Positions 1-8,587 are shown, counted from the stretch's first letter. The stretch: DNA of 64,000 bases from Seleniivibrio woodruffii (GCF_029267515.1 NZ_JAJUIS010000001.1:62001-126000), one strand, 5' to 3'. Translations and numbers: made by a program. The notes: generated by a model not told the origin, from the letters alone.

Positions 1-483
1 ATCCGCAAACATCTTTGACAGTTTCTCTCTCGCCTCTCTGTTTTTTGCAACGATAAGCAGTCCGGAAGTGTCCTTGTCCAGACGGTGCACTATACCGGGA
101 CGCACATCATTATCGTCCTTTATATCAAACATATGCAGCAGACCGTTTACTATCGTGTCGGTTCCTGTGCCGTGCGCGGGGTGCACAGTGACTCCGGCCG
201 GTTTATCGATAACCGCATAATTTTCACATTCATATACAATTTTCAGATCCATCTCAACGGGAGTGAGATCAGGCACTTTTTCCGGCGGTATAACGACTAT
301 TATATTATCTCCTGCCTTAACCTTATATTTCTTTTCGCGCAGGGAGCCGTTCACCGTGACGTCTCCCTGCTCTATGAGTTTTTCCGCATGGGAACGCGAG
401 ATATCCGTGTTTGAAGATATGTATGTGTCCAGCCTGACGGAGCTTTCCGAAGCTGTCAGGGCTATTGTTCTTTTATTTTCCAT
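1..483 (-). CDS. rluD: RluD-like large-subunit rRNA pseudouridine synthase (C-terminus beyond window)
   Basis: Reading the minus strand from the ATG at 483 gives 161 uninterrupted codons that run off the left edge. The first ~80 residues are an S4-type RNA-binding domain (RLDTYIS, VTVNGSL). The catalytic core of the RluA/RluD family then begins with VIDKPAGVTVHP and the signature HRLDKDTSGLL, whose Asp is the catalytic nucleophile in this family. The S4 plus RluA layout fits RluD, which modifies the helix 69 loop of 23S rRNA; RluC or another paralog cannot be excluded from the fragment. It is divergent from rpsF, and a palindromic repeat and the rpsF promoter fill the gap. Confidence 0.9.
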   Translation of the reverse strand, partial: MENKRTIALTASESSVRLDTYISSNTDISRSHAEKLIEQGDVTVNGSLREKKYKVKAGDNIIVVIPPEKVPDLTPVEMDLKIVYECENYAVIDKPAGVTVHPAHGTGTDTIVNGLLHMFDIKDDNDVRPGIVHRLDKDTSGLLIVAKNREAREKLSKMFAD

Positions 484-494
484 TTTCCTTAAAT

Positions 495-570
495 GAGACT
501 GCTTCGGGCAAGTGCCCCCGCAGAGACGGCAGTCGTCTTCGCGAGGAGCGCAGGCGACGCAGCGATCTGC
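495..570. repeat. Palindromic intergenic repeat, family A copy 1
   Basis: An imperfect palindrome starts GAGACTGCTTCGGGC and ends GACGCAGCGATCTGC. Its inner segments CGCAGAGAC and GTCTTCGCGAGGAGC recur in the other copies. It lies between rluD and the rpsF promoter. Related copies are at 32654, 41004, 46347 and 52719. Confidence 0.7.
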
Positions 571-593
571 TTTCCTTGTATTCAAACTATTTC

Positions 594-622
594 TTGACTT
601 ATATTACCTGAACGGATATAAG
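594..622 (+). promoter_or_regulatory. Sigma-70-type promoter of rpsF-ssb-rpsR
   Basis: TTGACT (594-599) and TATAAG (617-622) are separated by 17 bases, a near-consensus pair. Transcription would begin near 629, about 57 bases before the rpsF start codon. Confidence 0.6.
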
Positions 623-685
623 TTTCAACCACCTTTGTTGCGCATACTATAAGTGCGTGACTATTTAATCCACGAAGGAGGACAC

Positions 686-1138
686 ATGAACACTTACGAA
701 ACCGTATTCATCGTCCGCCCCGATCTCCAGCAGGACGAGATCGAAAAAGAGCTTGAGTTCTTTAAAGGGAACATCGAGCAGAACGGCGGCAAAATCATCA
801 AAGTTGAGCCATGGGGCAGAGTTACAATGGCATACGCCATCGAAAACTACGCTGAAGGCTACTACTTCCTTATCCAGTTTGAAGCTGACATCAACTATCC
901 CGACGAACTTACAAAACGTTTCCGCTACAACGAAAACGTACTCAGATTCGTCATCGTGGCGATCGATGATAAAAAGTTCAAACTCAACCCCAGAAAAGAC
1001 ACAGGCGCAAAGCGCTATGTGAAAAAGCCCGGCGCGAGAAAACCCCGTGAAGGCGAAGAGGGTGAGGAATTCGCTCAGACTGAGACAGAAGAGAGCGAAG
1101 AATCAGCAGCAACAACAGAAGACTCAGCGGCTGAATAA
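686..1138 (+). CDS. rpsF: 30S ribosomal protein bS6
   Basis: Primary rRNA-binding protein of the small-subunit platform, where it pairs with bS18. The protein begins MNTYETVFIVRPDLQQDEI, and the body shows the bS6 ferredoxin-like fold signatures (KVEPWGRVTMAYAI, YYFLIQFEAD). The start at 686 is preferred over an in-frame ATG at 653 because GGAGG lies just ahead of it. At 150 residues it is longer than a minimal ~95-residue bS6: after the core comes a basic stretch and then an acidic Glu/Ser/Thr tail. Glu-rich bS6 tails occur elsewhere (E. coli S6 is extended by RimK). It is first in the rpsF-ssb-rpsR operon. Confidence 0.97.
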   Translation: MNTYETVFIVRPDLQQDEIEKELEFFKGNIEQNGGKIIKVEPWGRVTMAYAIENYAEGYYFLIQFEADINYPDELTKRFRYNENVLRFVIVAIDDKKFKLNPRKDTGAKRYVKKPGARKPREGEEGEEFAQTETEESEESAATTEDSAAE

Positions 1139-1155
1139 GCCAGCAGGAGAATACT

Positions 1156-1551
1156 ATGGGTTTCCTTAATAAAGTCATGCTTCTCGGCAATGTTACACGC
1201 AACCCCGAAGTTCGGTTCATCCCTGGGCGTGACCTGCCTGTCGCCAAATTCGGTCTGGCAGTCACAAGGAAAACAAAAGACAGAGAAGAGACCTGTTTCA
1301 TCGATATCGTTACATTCGGCAAAACCGCCGAAATGTGCGGCGAATACGTCACAAAAGGTATGCCGCTGCTTATCGAGGGCAGGCTCAACTACAGCACATG
1401 GGAAGCCGACGGACAAAAACGTTCGAAGCACGAGGTGGTTGCAGAGAATATTCAGTTTGTCTCCAGAAGAGAGAAAGGTGAATATTCCGGTTCAAATGCT
1501 TTCGAAGAACCCATGCCCGGCTCCATGGACGAAGACGATATCCCATTTTAA
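1156..1551 (+). CDS. ssb: Single-stranded DNA-binding protein
   Basis: Binds and protects single-stranded DNA in replication, repair and recombination. The N-terminal OB fold covers about residues 1-105 (MGFLNKVMLLGNVTRNPEVRF, LLIEGRLNYSTWEADGQ). A short linker leads to the acidic tip DEDDIPF, the partner-recruiting tail of bacterial SSB. The length (131 aa) is slightly short because the linker is compact. It lies between rpsF and rpsR with 12-17 base gaps, the common rpsF-ssb-rpsR order. No second ssb is in the window. Confidence 0.97.
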   Translation: MGFLNKVMLLGNVTRNPEVRFIPGRDLPVAKFGLAVTRKTKDREETCFIDIVTFGKTAEMCGEYVTKGMPLLIEGRLNYSTWEADGQKRSKHEVVAENIQFVSRREKGEYSGSNAFEEPMPGSMDEDDIPF

Positions 1552-1563
1552 GGAGGAAAAGAA

Positions 1564-1794
1564 ATGGCTGTTGTAAGACGCAAATTTCAGCGCAGAAAAG
1601 TATGCAAATTCTGCACAGAAGCTATAGATATAGACTACAAAGATGTTAAACTGCTTCGCCAGTATGTCACAGAAAGAGGCAAAATAATGCCCCGCAGACT
1701 TACAGGCACATGTGCAAAACACCAGAGAGCACTCTCAACCGCTGTTAAGACTGCAAGAGTAATCGCTCTGCTGCCTTTCAGCCTCAACAGATAA
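1564..1794 (+). CDS. rpsR: 30S ribosomal protein bS18
   Basis: Small basic ribosomal protein that packs against bS6 on the 30S platform. Visible family features are [10 protein letters not shown] near the N-terminus, [19 protein letters not shown] in the middle and the C-terminal [15 protein letters not shown] followed by a helical RVIALLPF segment. The 76-residue length is normal. The cysteines at CKFC and TGTC suggest a zinc-type variant (inference). It is the last gene before an intrinsic terminator, and rplI, which often follows rpsR, is absent here. Confidence 0.97.
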   Translation: MAVVRRKFQRRKVCKFCTEAIDIDYKDVKLLRQYVTERGKIMPRRLTGTCAKHQRALSTAVKTARVIALLPFSLNR

Positions 1795-1802
1795 TAAGGA
1801 AA

Positions 1803-1830
1803 GGGGAGGTCAAAAGCCTCCCCGTTTTTT
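1803..1830 (+). terminator. Intrinsic terminator after rpsR
   Basis: GGGGAGG (1803-1809) pairs with CCTCCCC (1817-1823) across a 7-base loop, followed by GTTTTTT. It ends only a few bases before the next start codon at 1832. Confidence 0.85.
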
Positions 1831-1831
1831 C

Positions 1832-2740
1832 ATGACACAGGCAATTTTATACCCTATAGCTTCAGTTCTTTTTTACGCACTCCTTGCATACTATCCCCAG
1901 TACGCGATAGTCGGCGCTATTTTCAGCCCTCTTCTGCTGCTGGTATATCTGGGCGCGGAAAAAAGAAACAGATACTCCGACCTTATGCTCGGTTCCGTAA
2001 TAGCGCTCACCGCCGGCATAAGCATTATAACCACAGGTCTTTATGTCATTTCTGTCGCTTTTACGGCAATCTTCATCTACAGATTTTTACAAAAGGGACA
2101 CAGAGACATATGGTTTCCGGTAACCGTTGCGCCGCTGTTGGTTTTCATAGTCATGGCGGCGGTGATATACGGTATACCCGATTACCGCAATACCCTGACA
2201 GACGTTGCGGAACAGGGAATAAAGACATTCATAGAGGCTGTCAGAACCTCTAAGAACCCCATGGCGGACGACCCGTATTTCCTGAATATTGAAAAACACA
2301 GCAGGCTCGCCGCACAGTCGGTGGTGCTTATCTTCCCTGCGGTAAACTACATAATGACCGCTTTCTGCACACACATAGCCTTCAGCCTTTATACCAAGCT
2401 GAAACGCATTGAGATTAAAAAATTCAGACTGCCCGACAACCTTGTTTGGGCGCTTATCCTCGGCTTCGCCCTTGTGTTTGTGAAACAGACTATGGCAAAG
2501 CACGCCGGACTGAACATAATTCTGATAATGATGACCCTGTACGCTTTTCAGGGTTTCGATATAGTTTCCTACTGGATGACGAGGTTAAAATTCATTCCCG
2601 TTATCAAGGCGATAATTTTCATCTTTATCTTTTCCGAACCCCCGTTTATAATCTTCATAGCCCTGCTGGGACTGTTCAGCGTATGGTTCAACCTGTACGG
2701 CAGGCAGGAGAATGACCGGGAGCAGACGCCATCAGACTGA
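1832..2740 (+). CDS. DUF2232 (YybS-like) integral membrane protein
   Basis: A 302-residue protein with about eight hydrophobic segments. Examples are residues 5-35 (ILYPIASVLFYALLAYYP onward), a cluster up to ~115, one near 165-190 and several between 205 and 290. The position after rpsR and the profile match the DUF2232/YybS family, often encoded beside ribosomal or replication genes; its biochemical function is not known to me. The start codon lies two bases beyond the terminator U-run, and no Shine-Dalgarno motif is free ahead of it. The only purine-rich stretch, GGGGAGG, is inside the terminator stem. Translation would need read-through transcripts or a leaderless start. The stop overlaps the probable start region of the next gene. 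Confidence 0.75.
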   Translation: MTQAILYPIASVLFYALLAYYPQYAIVGAIFSPLLLLVYLGAEKRNRYSDLMLGSVIALTAGISIITTGLYVISVAFTAIFIYRFLQKGHRDIWFPVTVAPLLVFIVMAAVIYGIPDYRNTLTDVAEQGIKTFIEAVRTSKNPMADDPYFLNIEKHSRLAAQSVVLIFPAVNYIMTAFCTHIAFSLYTKLKRIEIKKFRLPDNLVWALILGFALVFVKQTMAKHAGLNIILIMMTLYAFQGFDIVSYWMTRLKFIPVIKAIIFIFIFSEPPFIIFIALLGLFSVWFNLYGRQENDREQTPSD

Positions 2741-3663
2741 CAAAGCTGAATGCCACCAAGGTATCCATCGGTACTGCGGTTTTTCTTTCTGTTTTCAAAG
2801 CGGCAGTTGGAATATGGTCGGGTTCGCTGGCCGTGCTTTCATCCGCTTTCGACTCCATGCTGGATGTGATATCCTCCACAGTGAATTTTTATGCCATCAG
2901 GGTATCAATGACACCGCCGGACAAGAACCACCCATACGGTCATGCGAAATTCGAACCTCTGGCGGCACAGATTCAGTCATTTATAATATTATTTTCAGGA
3001 GCTTACATCCTTTACAAGGCATACGCAAATTTTCATTCCGAGGTACAGATAAAGGCGGTTGGCGTTAACATTGCCGTTATGACGGTGAGTATCGCCATCA
3101 CAGGCGCGCTGGTATATTTTCTTAAATATGCCGCTAATAAGCTAAAGTCTTCAGTGCTTTATGCCGACAGCCTCCATTACCGCACAGATCTTCTCAGCGG
3201 TACCGGAGTCCTTATCGCGCTGGTTGCAATTAAATTTACGGGTCTGCATGTAATAGACTCTATTGTCAGTGCCGTCATTGCAGTGTATATTATCGTTTCC
3301 GCTCTCCGGCTGAACTTTCAGGTGACAAGGGAACTCTTAGATGAAACCCTGCCGGAAGAGGATATGAAAACCGTTCAGGAGATTCTGGACAGGCATAAAT
3401 GTGAAATAGTTGATGTGCACAAGCTGCGCACCAGAAGTGCCGGCAACCAGAAGTTTATCGATATGCACCTTGTGCTTTACCACGGGCTGAGCCTTCAGGA
3501 CGGAAACGACATCCGCACTGATATTGAAAAGCGTATCAGAAAAGGCATCCATGGTGCCGACGTGAACATATATATAGAACCCTGCGACCCGGAGCACTGC
3601 GACACATGCTGTGTCTGCGGCGAACAGGAACAGGATAAAAATAAGAACTCAGGGAGTAACTAA
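2731..3663 (+). CDS. Cation diffusion facilitator (FieF-like) metal efflux transporter with unusual start
   Basis: Proton-coupled divalent metal exporter of the CDF family, inner membrane. The transporter metal site is visible as FDSMLD (D41, D45) and ADSLHYRTD (H149, D153), the DD-HD set of FieF (numbering from 2731), plus the NHPYGHAKFE loop. A cytoplasmic ferredoxin-like domain follows from ~residue 220. The usual first membrane helix is encoded from ~2740, but the first in-frame ATG/GTG/TTG is the GTG at 2833, which would delete it. The frame upstream is open to a stop at 2713, so initiation at ATC 2731 (GGGAG 8 bases ahead) or CTG 2737 (overlapping the upstream TGA) is inferred. The C-terminus is Cys-rich (CDPEHCDTCCVCG), a possible extra metal site. 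Confidence 0.75.
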   Translation: MRLTKLNATKVSIGTAVFLSVFKAAVGIWSGSLAVLSSAFDSMLDVISSTVNFYAIRVSMTPPDKNHPYGHAKFEPLAAQIQSFIILFSGAYILYKAYANFHSEVQIKAVGVNIAVMTVSIAITGALVYFLKYAANKLKSSVLYADSLHYRTDLLSGTGVLIALVAIKFTGLHVIDSIVSAVIAVYIIVSALRLNFQVTRELLDETLPEEDMKTVQEILDRHKCEIVDVHKLRTRSAGNQKFIDMHLVLYHGLSLQDGNDIRTDIEKRIRKGIHGADVNIYIEPCDPEHCDTCCVCGEQEQDKNKNSGSN

Positions 3664-4893
3664 ATGAGCTTATTCATGGAAAACTTAATTTCCGACAGAC
3701 TCGGCGGTAAGATGTTCGGCAAAGACACCACCATCTACAAGTTCGAGAAGATCAAACGCGCAAAAAGAGCCGCCATGAAAGACAACCCCGGTGTCGAGCT
3801 TATCGACATGGGCGTTGGCGAACCGGACGCAATGGCGCACGACGAAGTTGTCAAAGTTCTTCAGCTTGAGGCGACAAAAAAGGAGAACAGATTCTATTCC
3901 GACAACGGTATAGACGAGTTCAAACAGTCCGCAGCAAACTATATGAAAAAGCGTTTCGGCGTTGACCTTGACTTTGCGACTCAGGTTAACCACTGCATCG
4001 GTTCAAAACCCGCGCTCGCGCTTATTCCCATCGCGCTTATCAACCCCGGAGACGTCGCACTTATGACAGTTCCCGGTTATCCGGTTTCAGGCACGACAAC
4101 AAAATATCTCGGCGGCGAGGTATATAACCTCCCACTGCTCCACGAAAATAACTTCCTCCCCATACTTGAGGATATCCCCGCGGACATCCTTAAAAGAGCA
4201 AAATTCCTTTACCTTAACTACCCCAACAACCCTACGGGAGCCATCGCCACTAAGGAATTTTATGAAAAAGTGGTCAAATTCGCAAAAGCGAACGACATAG
4301 CTGTCATCTCCGATGCGGCTTATATAGAGCTGACATACGGCGAAGAACCCCTCTCATTCCTCAGCATCGACGGTGCTATGGAAGTCGGCATAGAAATCCA
4401 CTCACTCTCCAAGTCATACAACATGACAGGCTGGAGGCTGGGCTTCGTATGCGGAAACGAACACCTTGTAAAAGCGTTTGCAACTGTTAAGGACAACAAT
4501 GACTCAGGTCAGTTTATCCCGATACAGAAAGCGGGCTGCTACTGCCTCGACAACCCGAAACTCATCGAACACACTAAGGCAAAATACGCAAGAAGACTGA
4601 ACATGCTGGCAAAAGTGCTCCGCACTCACGGCTTCACCGTTAACGAGCCTAAAGGTTCTTTCTACCTCTATTTCGGCATCCCCAAAGCGACAGTTTCCGG
4701 ACGCAAGTTCGAGAACGCGGAACAGTTCTGTGACTTCCTCATCAGAGAGAAACTCATCTCCTCCGTTCCGTGGGACGATGCAGGCAACTTCCTGCGTTTC
4801 TCAGTAACCTTCGACGCACCTACTGTGGAAGCCGAAGAGCGCATAGCAAAGGTCATCGACGAAAGACTCGCGACAGAAAAATACATATTCTGA
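3664..4893 (+). CDS. dapL: PLP-dependent aminotransferase, probable LL-diaminopimelate aminotransferase
   Basis: Class I/II fold-type I aminotransferase, 409 aa. The PLP lysine is K250 in SLSKSYNMTGWRLGF. YPNNPTG (186-192) and the N-terminal IDMGVGEPDAM substrate loop are also present. The overall sequence resembles DapL enzymes, which make LL-diaminopimelate directly from tetrahydrodipicolinate and glutamate for lysine and peptidoglycan. Other aminotransferases of the family share these motifs, so the substrate is inferred. It starts one base after the CDF stop codon, behind GGGAG, and is followed by a strong terminator; it may be co-transcribed with DUF2232 and the CDF gene. Confidence 0.75.
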   Translation: MSLFMENLISDRLGGKMFGKDTTIYKFEKIKRAKRAAMKDNPGVELIDMGVGEPDAMAHDEVVKVLQLEATKKENRFYSDNGIDEFKQSAANYMKKRFGVDLDFATQVNHCIGSKPALALIPIALINPGDVALMTVPGYPVSGTTTKYLGGEVYNLPLLHENNFLPILEDIPADILKRAKFLYLNYPNNPTGAIATKEFYEKVVKFAKANDIAVISDAAYIELTYGEEPLSFLSIDGAMEVGIEIHSLSKSYNMTGWRLGFVCGNEHLVKAFATVKDNNDSGQFIPIQKAGCYCLDNPKLIEHTKAKYARRLNMLAKVLRTHGFTVNEPKGSFYLYFGIPKATVSGRKFENAEQFCDFLIREKLISSVPWDDAGNFLRFSVTFDAPTVEAEERIAKVIDERLATEKYIF

Positions 4894-4916
4894 TAATAAT
4901 TTCAGGTAACACACTG

Positions 4917-4945
4917 ATAAAGCCCTGTTTTCACAGGGCTTTATT
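4917..4945 (+). terminator. Intrinsic terminator after the aminotransferase
   Basis: ATAAAGCCCTG pairs with CAGGGCTTTAT across a 5-6 base loop, followed by TTTC. The stem is 11 bp. Confidence 0.8.
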
Positions 4946-5047
4946 TCATATTTCCATCACAATTATCTTAACCATCACTGACTTTGGCATAATATAATTT
5001 TCATATGTTCATGGTATCTGTTTAAATCATTATTATGGAGAGAAACC

Positions 5048-6859
5048 ATGAAAAAAACTTTTAGAGCGATTTTTGCGGCTCTGCTTCTGTCTGTTCTTGC
5101 TTTTGCAATGACCGGATGCAACGGCGATTCCGCCTCTGACACGGAATCGAAGATCAAAATTGTACACATCAACGACACACACTCCTATCTGGACGGTCAG
5201 TCCGTCAGCCTTGAGTTTGAAGGTGTTGCCGCTTTCACAGCCACTGCGGGGAGCATGGCAAAAGTTGCAACAGTTATAAACCAGCTTAAAACCGCAGACC
5301 CCTACGCGCTGACACTTCATGCCGGCGACGCAGTGCAGGGTACGGTATATTACAACCTGTTCAAAGGGCAGGCGGACGCCGACGTTCTCAACAACATCGG
5401 TTTCGATGCCATGGCGGTCGGTAATCACGAGTTTGACGACGGCGACAGCTTCCTGTCCGGTTTCATAGACAAACTCGGCTTCCCGGTGCTCAGCGCCAAC
5501 GTTGTTCCCGCAGAGGGAAATACGCTTTACGGCAAGATAAAACCATATATTATCAAGTCAGTAAACGGGACAAAGGTAGGCATCATAGGTCTCACTGTAG
5601 CAAAGAAAACAAAAGAATCCTCCAACCCCAGCGACGAGATAACTTTCAATGATGAAACGGAGAGCGTTCAGAAATACGTTAACGCGCTGAAAGATCAGGG
5701 TGTAAAAAAGATAATAGTGCTCAGCCACTACGGTTATGAAAACGACATAGCCCTTGCCGGCAAGGTCACTGACATCGACGTTATCGTCGGCGGCGACACC
5801 CATACCCTGCTTGGAGACTTCGCATACGCGGGGCTTGAAAGCTCCGGCGAGTACCCAACAAGAAAAGTTAACAAAGACGGCGACCCTGTGTGCATAGTTC
5901 AGGCATGGGAGCACAGCAAGGTTGTGGGAGAGCTTGACGTGACTTTTAAAGGTGACAGGATCGTCTCATGCTCCGGTACGCCTCACCTTCTGCTTGATGA
6001 AACGTCACTGGCAAGAAAAACCACAGCCAAAGACGCTCTGCCTTCAAACGAGAAAGAAGCCATAATGGCGGCAATAGCAGCGCATGGCAACAACATCAGC
6101 TTCCCCGCAAACGAGACCACTACGGCGGCTATAATGCAGGGATACACCGAACAGGTGACAGTCATGAAACAGACTGTCATCGGCACCGCTGCCACAGACA
6201 TCCAGCACAACAGAGTACCAGCACACGCATACAGCGGCGTAACACTTTCCCTCGGTTCGGACATTGCACCCATAGTTGCAAAATCTTTCTATGACCTCAG
6301 CAACAGAGCCGATGTGTGCATCCAGAACGCAGGCGGTGTAAGGATCAGCGTACCGGCGGGCAACATCACCATGGATACCGCATACACTCTGCTGCCATTC
6401 GACAACACCCTTTATGAGATAGAGATGTACGGTTCAGAAATAAAACAGGTGCTTGAAGACGCAATAGAGGGAATCGCACAGGGCGGCTCAGACGGCGGCT
6501 TCCCGTATGCTTATGCACTGAGGTATGATGTTGACGCGACAAAGGCTTTCGGAAGCCGTGTAAGCAATCTTGAAGTGAAAAACAGAACCACAGGCACATG
6601 GTCTGCTATAGACAACGCTAAGATGTATGTAGTAGTCACAAACTCATACACAGGCATGGGCAAAGACGGATATACAACCTTCGGAACCGTGCAGGAAGAG
6701 AGGGGAATGGGGGTTAACACCTACCTTCAGTACACCCTGTCTTTCATACGCTATGTCGAGGCACTGACTGCCGCAAATATGAGCGTGGAAAAACTGCCCG
6801 CTTCCGACCATCCCATAAAAAGCTACATATCCACACCTGCCGAAGACGACAAACTTTAA
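5048..6859 (+). CDS. UshA-family 5'-nucleotidase, lipoprotein form
   Basis: Exported nucleotidase/cyclic phosphodiesterase that releases nucleosides and phosphate from extracellular nucleotides. The signal peptide ends in lipobox MTGC (Cys 24), predicting a membrane-anchored lipoprotein. The metallophosphoesterase domain (~35-310) shows INDTHS (D43, H45), HAGD, GNHEFDDG (125 onward) and VGGDTHT, the dinuclear metal ligands. The C-terminal substrate-binding domain (~360-590) has NAGGVR, LPFDNTL and KDGYTTFG. At 603 aa it exceeds its tandem paralog, mainly through an extra ~80 residues between the domains and a longer N-terminus. GGAGAG precedes the ATG, and the gene ends in its own terminator. 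Confidence 0.9.
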   Translation: MKKTFRAIFAALLLSVLAFAMTGCNGDSASDTESKIKIVHINDTHSYLDGQSVSLEFEGVAAFTATAGSMAKVATVINQLKTADPYALTLHAGDAVQGTVYYNLFKGQADADVLNNIGFDAMAVGNHEFDDGDSFLSGFIDKLGFPVLSANVVPAEGNTLYGKIKPYIIKSVNGTKVGIIGLTVAKKTKESSNPSDEITFNDETESVQKYVNALKDQGVKKIIVLSHYGYENDIALAGKVTDIDVIVGGDTHTLLGDFAYAGLESSGEYPTRKVNKDGDPVCIVQAWEHSKVVGELDVTFKGDRIVSCSGTPHLLLDETSLARKTTAKDALPSNEKEAIMAAIAAHGNNISFPANETTTAAIMQGYTEQVTVMKQTVIGTAATDIQHNRVPAHAYSGVTLSLGSDIAPIVAKSFYDLSNRADVCIQNAGGVRISVPAGNITMDTAYTLLPFDNTLYEIEMYGSEIKQVLEDAIEGIAQGGSDGGFPYAYALRYDVDATKAFGSRVSNLEVKNRTTGTWSAIDNAKMYVVVTNSYTGMGKDGYTTFGTVQEERGMGVNTYLQYTLSFIRYVEALTAANMSVEKLPASDHPIKSYISTPAEDDKL

Positions 6860-6865
6860 CAGCCC

Positions 6866-6898
6866 AAAAGACCCCGCCCGCAAAGCGGGGTCTTTTTT
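6866..6898 (+). terminator. Intrinsic terminator after the first nucleotidase
   Basis: AAAAGACCCCGC (6866-6877) pairs with GCGGGGTCTTTT (6885-6896), followed by further T residues. The same GACCCCGC stem is reused in the terminator at 11382-11408. Confidence 0.9.
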
Positions 6899-6934
6899 CA
6901 CTTGATTCCCGCATAAAAAAAGCTAAACTCATTT

Positions 6935-8500
6935 ATGAAAAAGTTTATTATTATCCATGCCTTAGTTCTTTTAACATTATCAGCTCACGCCGAAACGGTC
7001 AAAATTATCCACATAAACGATTCCCACTCCCACCTTGAAAGCACGGTGACAAATAACGGGCCCACAGGCGGAATGGCGAAAGCGGCGGCAGTAATTAAAA
7101 CGCTCAAAAGCGAAAATCCGGATGCGTTTCTGCTCCACGGCGGTGACGCAGTGCAGGGCACCATATACTACAATCTGTTCAAAGGACGGGCGGATGCCGA
7201 CGTTCTGAACCCGCTCGGTTTTGATGCCATGGTCATGGGAAACCACGAATTTGACGACGGAAATGCGCATCTTGCGGATTTTATTAATATGCTCCGGTTT
7301 CCGGCTTTAAGCTCAAACGTCATACCGCCCGAAGGCAGCGCGCTTGAAGGGAAATTCAGACCATACATAATTAAGAACGGTATCGGCATCATAGGCGTAA
7401 CCGCAGCCAGAAAGACCCTCCATTCTTCCAGCCCCGACGCAGGAACGGTTTTCAGCGAAGAGGCGGAGAGTGTCCAGAAATATATAAACGAGTTGGAAGC
7501 TCTCGGTATAAAAAAGATAATCGTGCTTAGCCATTTCGGATATGAAAATGATATTGAGATGGCAAGAAAGCTCACCGGAGTTGATATCATTGTCGGCGGG
7601 GATTCACACACCCTTCTGGGCAATTTCGGCGGGGCGGCAGGCGCATACCCGACAGTTGCCGAAAACGGAAGCGGCGAAAAGGTCTGCATCGTTCAGGCAT
7701 GGGAACACGGAAAGATAGTCGGACTGCTCCTTGCTGATTTCGACGGGGACAGGATAGCATTCTGCGGCGGAAAACCTTATCTGACCACTGGTGCCGACGA
7801 CATTGAGACCGCGAAGATAATCGCGGGCTACACATCTCAGTTGTCAGAGCTTAAAAACAAAGTTATAGGTGAGGCTGCGGAAGAGCTTATCCACAGACGC
7901 AAACCAGGCGGAACAGGTGCTGATTCAGGCTCGGACGTGGTGCCCATTGTGGCGCAGGCGTTCTATGAAGCCAGCAGAAGGGCTGATTTCAGCATACAGA
8001 ACGCTGGCGGTGTCCGTAGCGACATCAGAAAAGGGGGCATTACAGTCAACGACGTATATACAATGCTTCCATTCTCCAACACCATCTATGAGATAGAACT
8101 ATTCGGCACTGAAATAAAAACCCTTCTGGAAGACCAGATGCAGTCCCTTATAAACAAAGGACCCAGAGGCGGGTTCCCCTATTCATATGCCCTGAAATAT
8201 TCAATCAACGCTAAAAACGCATATGGTGAAAGGGTATCAGACATTGAGATAAAAGACAAAACCACAGGCAGGTGGATGCCGGTTCAGCCGGACAAACTCT
8301 ATGTCGCAGCCACAAACTCATTTCTTGCCAAAGGCAAGGACGGATATATGTTATTTCCCCGTATAATAGCTGAACGCGGCGCGGGCACCGACACCGGACT
8401 CGGCTATGCGGAAACCTTCATAGAATTTATTGAGCGCCACAGAACCCTGAAAAAACTGCCTGAAAGCGAATATCCCATCAAAAGTTACGTCGCTCCCTGA
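6935..8500 (+). CDS. UshA-family 5'-nucleotidase, soluble periplasmic form
   Basis: Close tandem paralog of the gene at 5048, with the same two domains: HINDSHSH, HGGDAVQGT, GNHEFDDG and VGGDSHTLLG in the N-terminal metallophosphoesterase, then NAGGVRSD, LPFSNTIYEIEL and KDGYMLF in the C-terminal domain. The first 19 residues form a Sec signal peptide ending AHA with no lipobox Cys, so this copy should be soluble in the periplasm while its neighbour is lipid-anchored. At 521 aa it lacks the inter-domain insertion of the first copy. No clear Shine-Dalgarno sequence precedes the ATG. The strong terminator in between suggests separate transcription. Confidence 0.9.
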   Translation: MKKFIIIHALVLLTLSAHAETVKIIHINDSHSHLESTVTNNGPTGGMAKAAAVIKTLKSENPDAFLLHGGDAVQGTIYYNLFKGRADADVLNPLGFDAMVMGNHEFDDGNAHLADFINMLRFPALSSNVIPPEGSALEGKFRPYIIKNGIGIIGVTAARKTLHSSSPDAGTVFSEEAESVQKYINELEALGIKKIIVLSHFGYENDIEMARKLTGVDIIVGGDSHTLLGNFGGAAGAYPTVAENGSGEKVCIVQAWEHGKIVGLLLADFDGDRIAFCGGKPYLTTGADDIETAKIIAGYTSQLSELKNKVIGEAAEELIHRRKPGGTGADSGSDVVPIVAQAFYEASRRADFSIQNAGGVRSDIRKGGITVNDVYTMLPFSNTIYEIELFGTEIKTLLEDQMQSLINKGPRGGFPYSYALKYSINAKNAYGERVSDIEIKDKTTGRWMPVQPDKLYVAATNSFLAKGKDGYMLFPRIIAERGAGTDTGLGYAETFIEFIERHRTLKKLPESEYPIKSYVAP

Positions 8501-8587
8501 TATCTGACCGATTCGGCACAGTTTCTGAACCGGAGCGTACTTTTCACCGCCTTCATGCGTGCTATTATGCTTTAAAAGGAGGCGCAA

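Noticed and set aside
7005-7895. Two exact TTATCCACA DnaA-box sequences (7005-7013 and 7887-7895)
   Set aside because: Both are inside the second nucleotidase coding region, nearly 900 bases apart, with no AT-rich unwinding element; chance matches rather than an origin.
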